8,488 nt of DNA from Actinomycetes bacterium (GCA_023436605.1 JAEZIQ010000139.1:1-8488), one strand, 5' to 3'. Counted from the stretch's first letter, positions 1 to 7,017 are shown. A program made the numbers and translations. Notes: a model not told the origin generated them from the letters alone.

Positions 1-115
1 CGGCCAGGCGCGGAGCCGCGACCAGCGGGGTCGAACCTTCGTTCAGGCTGACGACCGGGTCACCGGGCTCCAGCGGCAGGGTGTCTCGGTATCTCTCGAT
101 CAGTGGCTGTGGCAT
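1..115 (-). CDS. thrC: Threonine synthase, N-terminal part (runs off window)
   Basis: Threonine synthase is the PLP enzyme that converts O-phosphohomoserine to threonine. Only the first 38 codons are in the window. The translation begins MPQPLIERYRDTLPL and contains VVSLNEGSTPLV, matching the usual start of bacterial ThrC (an LIERYR segment, then a SLxEGxTPL motif). The PLP lysine lies beyond the window edge. The ATG sits 6 nt after the hom stop codon. A Shine-Dalgarno-like AGGA (123-120) overlaps that stop, which suggests translational coupling to hom. The position downstream of hom fits the lysA-hom-thrC order common in actinobacteria. The call rests on a short N-terminus plus context. Confidence 0.85.
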   Translation of the reverse strand, partial: MPQPLIERYRDTLPLEPGDPVVSLNEGSTPLVAAPRLA

Positions 116-121
116 GGCTTC

Positions 122-1348
122 CTAGGCGACAAATTCCTCTTCGATTACACGGATGAAACGCGGCCCTGACTTGAGCGAGTCGAGCTGGGCGATCTGGGCG
201 ACGGCGGCCTTGAACTCCGATTCGAGGCAACGATGGATCACCATCACGAGGCGGGCGTCATCCCCGAGCCCGCGCTGGACGACGCTCTTGACCGAGACAC
301 CGCCGTCGGAAAGCACCTTGGCGACCTCGGCCAGGACGCCGGGCTCGTCGGCCACCTCCAGATGGAGGTAAAAGGATGATGTGACATCGGTCAGAACCGG
401 CAGGTCGCGGTCGGCTGCGTGGGTTCGGGCATCGCCCGCGGCGACCGAGACGACATCCCCGAGGACCGCAGCCGCGGTCTGAAGGCCGCCGGCTCCGGGA
501 CCGGACATGGTGACTTCGGTGATCTCCGGCGCCTCGACCATTACCGCGTTGAACGGGCCTTCGATCGGAGCCAGCGGATGACCGGGGTAAAGGAAACAGG
601 GGAAGACCCGGACCGTGATCCCATCGTCGAGCTTCTCGGCAACTCCGAGCAGCTTGAGCGAGAGCCCGAGTTCCTTGGCGTAGGCGAGATCGTCGGGCTG
701 GATGTCCTCGATGCCCTCGAAGTCGACCTGGTCGAGGGTGACCGGTGCGTGGAAGGCGAGGCGGGCAAGGATCGCCATCTTGGCGGCGGCATCCGCCCCG
801 TTTACGTCCTCGGTCGGGTCAGCTTCGGCGTACCCGAGTTCCTGGGCCCGCTTGAGCACATCCCCGTAGGAGGCGCCGGTCGCGGCCATCTCGGAAAGGA
901 TGAAGTTGGTGGTTCCGTTGACGATGCCGAAGACCTTGCTGAACTCGACCGCCCCGAAGCTTTCCTGGACGACCCGGATCACCGGGACCACCGCCGCGAC
1001 GGCGGCTTCGAACCGGAGCTGCACCCCGGCCTCCTCGGCCGCGGCGAAGAGTTCGGAGCCGTGCTGGGCCAGCAGCTGCTTGTTGGCAGTGACGACCGGG
1101 ACCCCGGCCCGGAGCGCCGCCAGCACGTGCTCGCGGGCGGTGTCGGTGCCACCCATCAGCTCGACGATCACATCGGCGTCGGCAAGGATGTCACCGAAAT
1201 CTCCCTGGCTACGGGTCAGTACCCCGGTGATCTCGGGCTTCTTGCCGGTGGCGGCCTCAACCTGAGCCGCCCGGTCGCCGACCAGTTCGTCGAAAGCTGA
1301 ACCGACGGTCCCGCGTCCGAGCAGTCCTATGCGAAGGGTTTCGCTCAC
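122..1348 (-). CDS. hom: Homoserine dehydrogenase with C-terminal ACT domain
   Basis: It reduces aspartate 4-semialdehyde to homoserine with NAD(P)H, the branch step toward threonine and methionine. The product is 408 residues, near the length of ACT-bearing Hom. The N-terminal Rossmann fold has GxGxxG at 11-16 (GRGTVG). TANK with its lysine is at 87-90, and the NGTTNF signature is at 144-149. The catalytic block has ADPTEDVNGADAAAK at 176-190, with Lys190. A C-terminal ACT domain (about 324-400, with DEPGVLAEVAKVL) suggests feedback regulation, probably by threonine. The start is GTG at 1348, overlapping the lysA stop by 4 nt (GTGA), with a GAGG ribosome site just upstream inside lysA. One oddity: the segment at 114-127 reads EAAVAAVVPVIRVV, where mycobacterial homologues, as remembered, have a Gly and an RPL motif. 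Confidence 0.95.
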   Translation of the reverse strand: MSETLRIGLLGRGTVGSAFDELVGDRAAQVEAATGKKPEITGVLTRSQGDFGDILADADVIVELMGGTDTAREHVLAALRAGVPVVTANKQLLAQHGSELFAAAEEAGVQLRFEAAVAAVVPVIRVVQESFGAVEFSKVFGIVNGTTNFILSEMAATGASYGDVLKRAQELGYAEADPTEDVNGADAAAKMAILARLAFHAPVTLDQVDFEGIEDIQPDDLAYAKELGLSLKLLGVAEKLDDGITVRVFPCFLYPGHPLAPIEGPFNAVMVEAPEITEVTMSGPGAGGLQTAAAVLGDVVSVAAGDARTHAADRDLPVLTDVTSSFYLHLEVADEPGVLAEVAKVLSDGGVSVKSVVQRGLGDDARLVMVIHRCLESEFKAAVAQIAQLDSLKSGPRFIRVIEEEFVA

Positions 1349-2607
1349 ACGTCCCTCGACATGAGGTCATCCCAGGTTTCCCGGCGGACGACGACTTCAG
1401 CTTCACCGTTCTCGCAGAAGATCACAGGCGGTCTCGGCATCCCGTTGTAGTTGTTCGCCATCGAGTGACCGTAGGCGCCGGTCGCGGGGGTAAGCAGTAT
1501 GTCCCCCACCCGGGGGCTGGCGAGCTCCACATCACGGATCAGGATATCCCCGGATTCACAGTGCGACCCGGCCACGGTGACCGTGGTGTCGGGTTCGTCA
1601 TCCGGACGGTCGGGCAGCACGGCCGTGTACTTGGCGTCGTAGAGCATCGGCCGGAGGTTGTCGGACATGCCGCCGTCGACCGCAACGTAGGTGCGGACCC
1701 CGGGAATCTCCTTGACCGTTCCGATCGTGTAGATGGTGACACCGGCAGTGCCGACCAGAGATCGTCCGGGCTCGATCAGGATCTTCACGTCTTCACCGAA
1801 GACGTCCCTGACCGCCTGGACCTTGAGGTTCACGTACTCCTCGATCGCCGGCGGGGCGTCGTCCTCGCCATAGGAGATTCCGAGGCCGCCCCCCAGGTCA
1901 AGAACCCTGCACCAGTCCCCGCGAAGCTCACCGAGCGCCTCCACTGCCAGCCGGAACGGCTCGATCTCGAAGATCTGCGAACCGATGTGGAAGTGGAGAC
2001 CGACCAGGTTGAGGCGGTTAGAGGCGAGAACCCGCTCGATCGCCTTGGCCGCCGTCCCATCCTCGAGGCCGAACCCGAACTTCGAGTCGAGCTGACCGGT
2101 CTGGATGAACGAATGGGTCGACGGTTTGATGCCCGGAGTCACCCGGATCAGAACGTCCTGCTGCTTGAGCAGGACGCGTTCACAGCGCTCGATCTCGTCG
2201 AAGGAGTCGATGATCAGGTGACCCACACCGGCCCGGCTGGCGAGCCCGAGCTCGACATCGGTCTTGTTGTTGCCATGCATGTAGATCTTCGCCGGATCGA
2301 ACCCGGCGGTGAGCGCCATCGTCAGCTCGCCCCCCGAGGCGACGTCGACCGAAAGTCCTTCTTCGGCGAACAGCCGGTACGCGGCTGTAACCGGGAGGGC
2401 CTTGCTCGCGAAAAGCACTTCGAAATGATCTGTATGGGCCGAAAAGGCCTTCTGGTATGCCCGGGCCCGGTCCCTCATTTCGGCCACTGCGAAGAGGTAG
2501 GCAGGGGTGCCGAACTCACGGGCGAGTTCGATTACGTCGCAGCCACCGATTTCGAGGTGACCGGCATCATTGGTGGTTGTCCCGACGGGGTATGGCATCG
2601 CCGCCAT
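1345..2607 (-). CDS. lysA: Diaminopimelate decarboxylase
   Basis: It is the PLP-dependent decarboxylase of meso-diaminopimelate to L-lysine, the last step of lysine synthesis. The 420-residue product has the family marks in order: FASKAL with the PLP lysine (Lys69), HIGSQ at 207-211, the phosphate-binding LGGGLG around 238-243, EPGR at 279-282, the CESGD motif with Cys350, and GAYGHSMANNYN near 377-388. It is a fold III alanine-racemase-type barrel with a C-terminal beta domain. The first possible ATG is 2607; a second in-frame ATG at 2598 (MPYPVG) is equally plausible, as neither has a strong ribosome site. It is the first gene of the lysA-hom-thrC transcript and is divergent from the plus-strand gene at 2654. 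No argS lies directly upstream, unlike many actinobacteria. Confidence 0.95.
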   Translation of the reverse strand: MAAMPYPVGTTTNDAGHLEIGGCDVIELAREFGTPAYLFAVAEMRDRARAYQKAFSAHTDHFEVLFASKALPVTAAYRLFAEEGLSVDVASGGELTMALTAGFDPAKIYMHGNNKTDVELGLASRAGVGHLIIDSFDEIERCERVLLKQQDVLIRVTPGIKPSTHSFIQTGQLDSKFGFGLEDGTAAKAIERVLASNRLNLVGLHFHIGSQIFEIEPFRLAVEALGELRGDWCRVLDLGGGLGISYGEDDAPPAIEEYVNLKVQAVRDVFGEDVKILIEPGRSLVGTAGVTIYTIGTVKEIPGVRTYVAVDGGMSDNLRPMLYDAKYTAVLPDRPDDEPDTTVTVAGSHCESGDILIRDVELASPRVGDILLTPATGAYGHSMANNYNGMPRPPVIFCENGEAEVVVRRETWDDLMSRDV

Positions 2608-2619
2608 TCTTACGACTTC

Positions 2620-2646
2620 TTGCGTTGGACACGGTTTGGATAGGTT
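2620..2646 (+). promoter_or_regulatory. Possible weak promoter in the 46-bp divergent gap
   Basis: The gap between lysA (start 2607) and the plus-strand gene (start 2654) is only 46 bp and must hold both promoters, unless they lie inside the genes. On the plus strand, TTGCGT (2620-2625) and TAGGTT (2641-2646) are spaced 15 nt apart, a weak sigma70-like pair. A transcript from here would begin close to the GTG at 2654, so the mRNA could be nearly leaderless, which is common in actinobacteria. No convincing -35/-10 pair was found for lysA. The match is weak. Confidence 0.25.
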
Positions 2647-2653
2647 TCAGCTC

Positions 2654-3940
2654 GTGGCAAGCTCCGGAAGACGGCCGATCAACGCACCTCCAGGGAGCCC
2701 GCAGGCCACCGGAGTGCCCTGGGTGGGACTCTCGATCCTGCTGGTCCTGGTCCTGATCCTTGCCGCCTTCGTCGCCTACTTCTTCTTTGACGTCGGCAAG
2801 GACGACGGTGGTGGTTCGACTTCCGAGGTCACCATGGTCGACACCGGCGCGACCGGCGGTCAAAGCGTCATCGCCGGCCACTCGGAGGGACCGCTCGGGT
2901 TTCCTTCGGTCGCGACGCGGAACACAACCAGGATCAGCGGCACCGATCCGGTTGACATCTCCATGGCCGCGGCCCTGGCCGCCTACCCCACGACCGGTCC
3001 CGGCGCCCCGCCTGCCGCGGTGACCATCGTCGACGCCAACGACTGGCAGTCCGGCGTGGCGGCAGCGACTTTCAGCGCCCGACCGGTCGGCGCACCGATC
3101 CTCCTGGCCCCGTCGGGCACGCTTTCGGCGATCGGCACCGCGCCCCTCGCCCACCTCAATCCGCTCGGCTCCCCCGACACCCCCGAGAAGAAGATCTTCA
3201 CGGTAGGCCAGGTCGCCCCGCCCTCCGGGTATGACGTCGAGCGGATCGACGGCGCCGACTCTGCGGCGATCGCCGCGGCCGCGGCGGAAGAGAAAGCCAA
3301 CCTGACCGACGGACCCCCCAACTCCTTCGTCGTCATCTCCTCGGAGGCGCCGGAGTACGGTTCGCCGGCCGCCACCTGGGCCGCCCGGTCCGGGGATGTC
3401 GTCCTCTTCACCACCAAGGACGAGGTTCCCAAGGCGACCCTCGACGTGATCAAGGACAAAGCCAACAAGGACGTGCCGATCTTCGTGCTCGGGCCGGCCG
3501 AAGTCGTTTCGAGCAAGGTGTTGAAGCAGCTCGACAAGGCCGGAGGGACGGTCGAAAGAGTCGGGGGTGACGATCCGGAAACCGCCGCGGTGGAACTGGT
3601 TCGCTTCTCGAGCGGCCTGTTCGGCTGGAACCTGAATGACCCCGGTCACGGCTATGTCCTGGCCCGGTCCGACCGCCCGATGGACGTGGTCGCCGCGACC
3701 GCGCTTTCGACCGGCGGCACCTGGCCGGCCCTGCTACTTACCGACTCGAGCGAGAAGCTGCCGGAGGTCGTCGAGGACTACCTGCTCGACGTCAAGCCGG
3801 GGTACGAGTCGGATCCGACCCGCGCGATCGTCAATCACGCCTGGGTGATCGGTGACGACTCGATCATCTCGGTCGACGAACAGGCCCGCCTCGACGATGC
3901 GCTCGAACTCGAAATCGTGGAGACTGCTGGGTCAGGATGA
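2654..3940 (+). CDS. Membrane-anchored protein with three degenerate cell wall binding repeat 2-like units
   Basis: The 428-residue product has a short cytoplasmic tail, one membrane segment at about 23-45 (leucine/valine rich, ending FFF), a Gly/Ser linker, and an extracellular part. The extracellular part reads as three repeats of about 100 residues (91-193, 194-298, 299-418). Each opens with a related motif: TRISGTDPVD, ERIDGADSAA, ERVGGDDPET. Each then has a strand plus an Ala-rich helix, a hydrophobic PILLA, VVLFT or ALLLT strand, and a closing FTVG, FVLG or WVIG strand. This layout resembles cell wall binding repeat 2 (Pfam CW_binding_2), which binds anionic wall polymers, but the usual GxNFPDALA motif is lost. 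The reading frame is open back to an ATG at 2570, inside lysA. GTG 2654 is preferred because it avoids that antisense overlap and has AGG about 9 nt upstream. The family call is by eye. Confidence 0.75.
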   Translation: MASSGRRPINAPPGSPQATGVPWVGLSILLVLVLILAAFVAYFFFDVGKDDGGGSTSEVTMVDTGATGGQSVIAGHSEGPLGFPSVATRNTTRISGTDPVDISMAAALAAYPTTGPGAPPAAVTIVDANDWQSGVAAATFSARPVGAPILLAPSGTLSAIGTAPLAHLNPLGSPDTPEKKIFTVGQVAPPSGYDVERIDGADSAAIAAAAAEEKANLTDGPPNSFVVISSEAPEYGSPAATWAARSGDVVLFTTKDEVPKATLDVIKDKANKDVPIFVLGPAEVVSSKVLKQLDKAGGTVERVGGDDPETAAVELVRFSSGLFGWNLNDPGHGYVLARSDRPMDVVAATALSTGGTWPALLLTDSSEKLPEVVEDYLLDVKPGYESDPTRAIVNHAWVIGDDSIISVDEQARLDDALELEIVETAGSG

Positions 3941-4179
3941 GCGAAGAAGAACACATCGGAGTCCTCGACTCCGGCCAGAGAATCACTCCCGAAGACATCC
4001 GTGAACTGACCGGTGCGGTTACGCCGCATTTCTCCCAGCAGGTCCGGGTCCGGGTCGGTCGCCTGATTGCCGACCTGCCGTCCGATGATCCCGCCCGCAT
4101 TTTCGGTGAGCGGGAGATGGCCAGGCTCGAGGACCTCGCCCATCACAGCGGCCAGCCCGGCCCCGAGCAGGCTCACTGA
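3937..4179 (+). CDS. Small acidic protein of unknown function (80 residues)
   Basis: I do not recognise this family. The ATG overlaps the stop of the preceding gene by 4 nt (ATGA), and the next gene starts 13 nt after its stop, so it is very likely translated as the middle gene of a three-gene unit. The product begins MSEEEHIGVLDSGQRITPEDIRELTG. It looks soluble and mostly helical, with a basic-hydrophobic stretch (QVRVRVGRLIADLP) and a second charged helix (FGEREMARLEDLAHH). It has no signal peptide, membrane segment, cysteines or metal-binding cluster. Acidic at the N-terminus and histidine-tipped at the C-terminus, it could be an adaptor or regulator, but nothing in the sequence proves that. 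Coupling and codon pattern make it a real gene; its role is open. Confidence 0.75.
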   Translation: MSEEEHIGVLDSGQRITPEDIRELTGAVTPHFSQQVRVRVGRLIADLPSDDPARIFGEREMARLEDLAHHSGQPGPEQAH

Positions 4180-4181
4180 CC

Positions 4182-4185
4182 GGAG
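4182..4185 (+). promoter_or_regulatory. Ribosome binding site (GGAG) that sets the GTG start of the hydrolase
   Basis: GGAG lies 7 nt before the GTG at 4193. The frame is open further upstream to an ATG at 4067, but that start would overlap the 80-residue gene by over 100 nt and would add an Arg/Pro/Ser-rich leader with no resemblance to the fold. The conserved fold begins right after the GTG. Confidence 0.6.
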
Positions 4186-4192
4186 CCTCCGA

Positions 4193-4870
4193 GTGGGCCT
4201 GACGGAAGTCGCTCCGGGAGTCCAGCGCCTCGGCCAGTTTCCGCTGCCGATGGTGAACGTCTACCTGGCGGGCGACATCCTCTTCGACGCTGGCACCACG
4301 TGGGACCGGTTTCGGATTCCCCGCCAGCTCCAGGGGCGCGACCTGTCGCTCCTCACCCTGACCCATGTCCACCCTGACCATCAGGGTCTGGCCCGCGAGA
4401 TCTGCCGCGACCGGGACATTCCGCTGGCCTGTCACGCCGACGACGTCGACGCCATGGAAGGCCGGGTTCCGGTTTCCGGCGAGCAGGTAACCAGCCGCCT
4501 TTTGCAGAAGATCCAGGCCTCCTGGGAAGGGCCTCCCCACAAGGTCTCAAGGGTCCTCGAGGACGGCGAGAAGGTCGGTGAGTTCACCGTGGTCCACACC
4601 CCGGGTCACGCCCGCGGTCACGTCGTCTACTTCCGCGAATCGGACGGCGTGACGATCTGCGGTGACGTGATCCGCAACATCAACTACGCGACCGGCAGAA
4701 CCGGACTCGGCGAGCCGCCGGAGATGTTCACCTACGACCCGGCCGAGAATCGCCGCTCGATCCGCAAGCTCGCGGACCTGAAGCCGTCCATCCTGCTCCC
4801 CGGCCATGGGCCTGCCGTGACCGACATGGACCAGTTCCAGAGTTGGGTAGCGGCTCTACCCCGTACCTGA
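4193..4870 (+). CDS. Metallo-beta-lactamase-fold hydrolase (glyoxalase II-like)
   Basis: The 225-residue product is a compact cytosolic MBL-fold enzyme. It has the metal motif HVHPDH at 58-63 (His58, His60, Asp62, His63), a third histidine in TPGHARGH (His139), the bridging aspartate in CGDV (Asp158), and a final histidine in LPGHGP (His205). A full binuclear site is therefore present. The strand pair PMVNVYLAGD and ILFDAGT at the N-terminus is typical of glyoxalase II-like members, which hydrolyse thioesters, lactones or similar bonds. The true substrate cannot be read from the sequence. It is the last gene of the plus-strand unit, 13 nt after the 80-residue gene, and its stop codon lies inside the left arm of a terminator-like hairpin. 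The start is GTG at 4193, chosen on the ribosome site and family boundaries. Confidence 0.9.
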   Translation: MGLTEVAPGVQRLGQFPLPMVNVYLAGDILFDAGTTWDRFRIPRQLQGRDLSLLTLTHVHPDHQGLAREICRDRDIPLACHADDVDAMEGRVPVSGEQVTSRLLQKIQASWEGPPHKVSRVLEDGEKVGEFTVVHTPGHARGHVVYFRESDGVTICGDVIRNINYATGRTGLGEPPEMFTYDPAENRRSIRKLADLKPSILLPGHGPAVTDMDQFQSWVAALPRT

Positions 4871-4895
4871 TTCCGACCCGTTCAGGGAATCAGGT
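4865..4895. terminator. Bidirectional terminator-like hairpin between convergent genes
   Basis: ACCTGATTCC (4865-4874) and GGAATCAGGT (4886-4895) form a perfect 10-bp stem with an 11-nt loop. It lies between the end of the plus-strand hydrolase and the end of the minus-strand permease (4909). The hydrolase TGA (4868-4870) is inside the left arm. There is no T-run on either strand, so if it terminates it would do so as the U-less type often proposed for high-GC actinobacteria. Confidence 0.7.
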
Positions 4896-4908
4896 CACAC
4901 CCTTCCGG

Positions 4909-5988
4909 TCAGCCGCGCACGGTCAGGGTGAGCGAAAGCAGCGCGACTGCCACGACGATCGCGATCGGGGTGGTGACGATGCCGATCCGGGAGAACTCCC
5001 GCCAGTTCACCGCCGCCCCGCCTTCGATCATCACCCGGCGCCAGAGCAGATTGGCGATCGAGCCGGTGTAGGCCAGGTTCGGACCGATCCCCACGCCAAC
5101 GAGCATCGCCAGAAGCGCCCCGTCCCCGGCCGGGGCGACCGCCGGGAGCAGAAGCAGTGTGGCCGGGATGTTGTTGACCAGGTTGGCCAGCAGCGCGGCG
5201 ACCGAGGCGATCAGAAGCAGGGATGTGAACCCTTCTCCGGAGGGCACGGCCCCCTTGAGCAGGTCGGTGAGGCCGAGGCTGCCGAGCAACATGGCGACCG
5301 CTCCCAGACCTAAAAGACCCAACAGGAAGAGGGGCCTGACCGCACGAATCAGGTCGCGGATGGATGCCGAGCGGGACGCGAACTCGGTCGTTGCCAGGAC
5401 AGCCGCCCCGATCCAGATAACGACCAGCGGCTCGACGCCCAGAGGGCCGCTGACCAGCAACCCGCCCAGACAGGCGGCAAGGATCCAGGCGGGCCCGAAC
5501 CGGACGGCGGGTACGTGAGGCTCTTCCGGTGGTGCGGTTACCTCGGCCAGCCGGGCAAGACGCGGAACCAAAAGCCACTCGACGGCGATGGCTCCGACCC
5601 ACGGCAGGGCCATCAGGATCGTGAACTCTGCGAAGTCGAGCCCTGCCTCGTGGAAGACCATGAGGTTGGTCAGGTTGGAGACTGGCATGAGAATGGAGGC
5701 CGTGTTCGCGAGGTGGATCGTGGAGACCGAGTAGGCCTTGTGGGACAGACCCCGCCGTGCGGCCACGGCGAGGACCACGGGGGTGATCACGAGTACCGCC
5801 GCATCCAGATTGAGGGCGGCGGTCGCGAGCGACATCGCCACGAAGGTGGCCAGGAGGAGAGCCCTCTCTCCGTCGCCGGCCCTGGCGATCCTCCAGCCCG
5901 CGTACTCGAAGATGCCCGCGCGGCTGCAGCCGTCGGTCAGGAGGAGCAGGGCCGCCAGGAACGCGGCGGTGTAGAGGACGGGTTCGAT
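4909..5988 (-). CDS. ArsB/NhaD-type (CitMHS/SLC13-like) ion permease, apparently missing its N-terminus
   Basis: It is a polytopic inner-membrane transporter of the ArsB/NhaD group, which exports arsenite or exchanges Na+/H+; the ion is not certain. Counting from 5988, the translation opens IEPVLYTAAFLAALLLLTDG. It continues with family marks: NLDAAVLVITPVV (60-72), the SNLTNL discontinuous-helix motif (104-109), a second NNIPAT (272-277), and GPNLAYTGSIANLLW (302-316). The C-terminus aligns with E. coli ArsB to its end. At 359 residues it is short: ArsB proteins are about 420-430, and homology begins at roughly ArsB residue 55, so the first one or two membrane segments are missing. Codon 1 is ATC directly after the TAG of the upstream gene. 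The first in-frame ATG or GTG is GTG at 5841, which would cut a further 49 conserved residues. Non-standard initiation (a CTG at 5958 is possible), a decayed gene, or an assembly join are all open. Confidence 0.7.
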   Translation of the reverse strand: MEPVLYTAAFLAALLLLTDGCSRAGIFEYAGWRIARAGDGERALLLATFVAMSLATAALNLDAAVLVITPVVLAVAARRGLSHKAYSVSTIHLANTASILMPVSNLTNLMVFHEAGLDFAEFTILMALPWVGAIAVEWLLVPRLARLAEVTAPPEEPHVPAVRFGPAWILAACLGGLLVSGPLGVEPLVVIWIGAAVLATTEFASRSASIRDLIRAVRPLFLLGLLGLGAVAMLLGSLGLTDLLKGAVPSGEGFTSLLLIASVAALLANLVNNIPATLLLLPAVAPAGDGALLAMLVGVGIGPNLAYTGSIANLLWRRVMIEGGAAVNWREFSRIGIVTTPIAIVVAVALLSLTLTVRG

Positions 5989-7017
5989 CTAGGGGTTCCG
6001 GCCGAAAACTTCGATGATCCGGTCGTTGTATTCCGAGATCTGCTCGTTGGGGATGAAGTAGGTCGGGGCGCCAGGCAGGATCGCGTCGCCGTACTGGGCG
6101 ACCTCGGCAACCTTTTCCCGGACCTGATCGGGACTGCCAACCGCGCAGTAGGTCTCCACCATTTCGTCGGAGATCGCGGCAGCCACCCCGGCTATGTCGC
6201 CGCGCCGGAAGGCGGCGGCTGCGTCGGTCGCGTTCTGACCAAAACCGTGAAGTTCGAACAGGGGCAGATAGGTCTTGACGGTCGAGTAGAACGCCAGCGT
6301 GCGGCGGGCTGCATCAAGTCCCCGCTCGTAGTCGTCATCGATCGCCACGCAGATGCTGGGCAGATAGGTGAACGAGGACCGATCGCGGCCGGAGCGTGAG
6401 AGACCGAGCTCGAAGGCCGGGACTATCTCCTGCTCGATCCACCGGGCCGAGCAGATGATGTGGCCGATCAGACCATCGGCGACGTCACCAGCCATCCGTG
6501 ACATGCCCTTCTGGACAGCGGCGGTGTAGATCGGGATGTCGGCCCTCACCGGTGGCGTCGCGCGGTACCAGCCTTTGATGTCCAGGTCGTAGTACTCGCC
6601 CTTGAAGGAAACCGATTCGCCCGCCGCACACGCATGGATGATCGCCCGGACCGCCTGGATCGTCTCGCGCAGGTGTGGTGCGGGTCGACCGTATTCGGCG
6701 TTGTGCCAGGTCTCGATCAGACGCTTGACCCCGGGACCGACTCCGAGCCGGAAACGGCCACCGGAGATCTCATCGATATCCATCGCGCTCATCGCCATGG
6801 TCATCGGACTACGGACGAAGCCCCAGGCAATGGCCGTGCCGATGTCCATCTTCCCGGTCTGCGCCCCAAGATAAGTGGTCTGGGTGAACGCGTTTCGGAA
6901 AAGCTCGATCGCCCAGCCGCAGTCGAATCCGGCTTCCTCCGCCTTCTTCGCCATCGCCGCCATGTCCTGCGGCGTATCTCCCATGATCCCGATCGAAACC
7001 CTCTCCATGGCGCTCAT
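5989..7017 (-). CDS. LLM-class (luciferase-like) flavin/F420-dependent oxidoreductase
   Basis: The 342-residue product is a single TIM-barrel domain of the luciferase-like monooxygenase superfamily, of the actinobacterial type that usually uses coenzyme F420 for hydride transfer. It has the N-terminal strand VSIGIMGDTP, the helix MAKKAEEAGFDCGW, the block RSPMTMAMSAMDIDEISGGRFRLGVG read in two parts (69-79 and 80-94), and IPIYTAAVQKGMSRMAGDVADG at 161-182 read as strand then helix. A C-terminal GSPDQVREKVAEVAQYG segment is usual in this family. The substrate is unknown. The ATG at 7017 is the first start; an in-frame ATG at 7008 (MERVSIG) is equally good, and neither has a clear ribosome site. 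It is first in a two-gene minus-strand unit. Its TAG stop is followed in the same frame by the permease ORF. F420 use is inferred from the family, not shown. Confidence 0.88.
   Translation of the reverse strand: MSAMERVSIGIMGDTPQDMAAMAKKAEEAGFDCGWAIELFRNAFTQTTYLGAQTGKMDIGTAIAWGFVRSPMTMAMSAMDIDEISGGRFRLGVGPGVKRLIETWHNAEYGRPAPHLRETIQAVRAIIHACAAGESVSFKGEYYDLDIKGWYRATPPVRADIPIYTAAVQKGMSRMAGDVADGLIGHIICSARWIEQEIVPAFELGLSRSGRDRSSFTYLPSICVAIDDDYERGLDAARRTLAFYSTVKTYLPLFELHGFGQNATDAAAAFRRGDIAGVAAAISDEMVETYCAVGSPDQVREKVAEVAQYGDAILPGAPTYFIPNEQISEYNDRIIEVFGRNP

Noticed and set aside
419..1300. Long plus-strand ORF (293 codons) opposite hom
   Set aside because: It is antisense to a gene with all Hom motifs, is Gly/Asp/Arg rich and resembles no family; such open frames are normal opposite high-GC genes.
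1465..2643. Long plus-strand ORF (392 codons) opposite lysA
   Set aside because: It lies entirely opposite a convincing lysA and has low-complexity charged composition, so it is a shadow of GC-biased codon use.
2567..3649. Minus-strand ORF (360 codons) opposite the wall-repeat protein
   Set aside because: Arg/Gly/Asp-rich translation with no fold-like pattern, while the plus-strand frame has a membrane segment and three repeats.
5990..6140. Frameshifted permease N-terminus hidden in another minus-strand frame within the oxidoreductase end
   Set aside because: The alternative frame translates to a Ser/Arg/Pro-rich peptide with no membrane segment, and the oxidoreductase frame keeps a normal family C-terminus.
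5515..6399. Plus-strand ORF (294 codons) across the permease/oxidoreductase junction
   Set aside because: It spans two real minus-strand genes and its translation is a charged, low-complexity shadow. It also does not supply the missing permease N-terminus.
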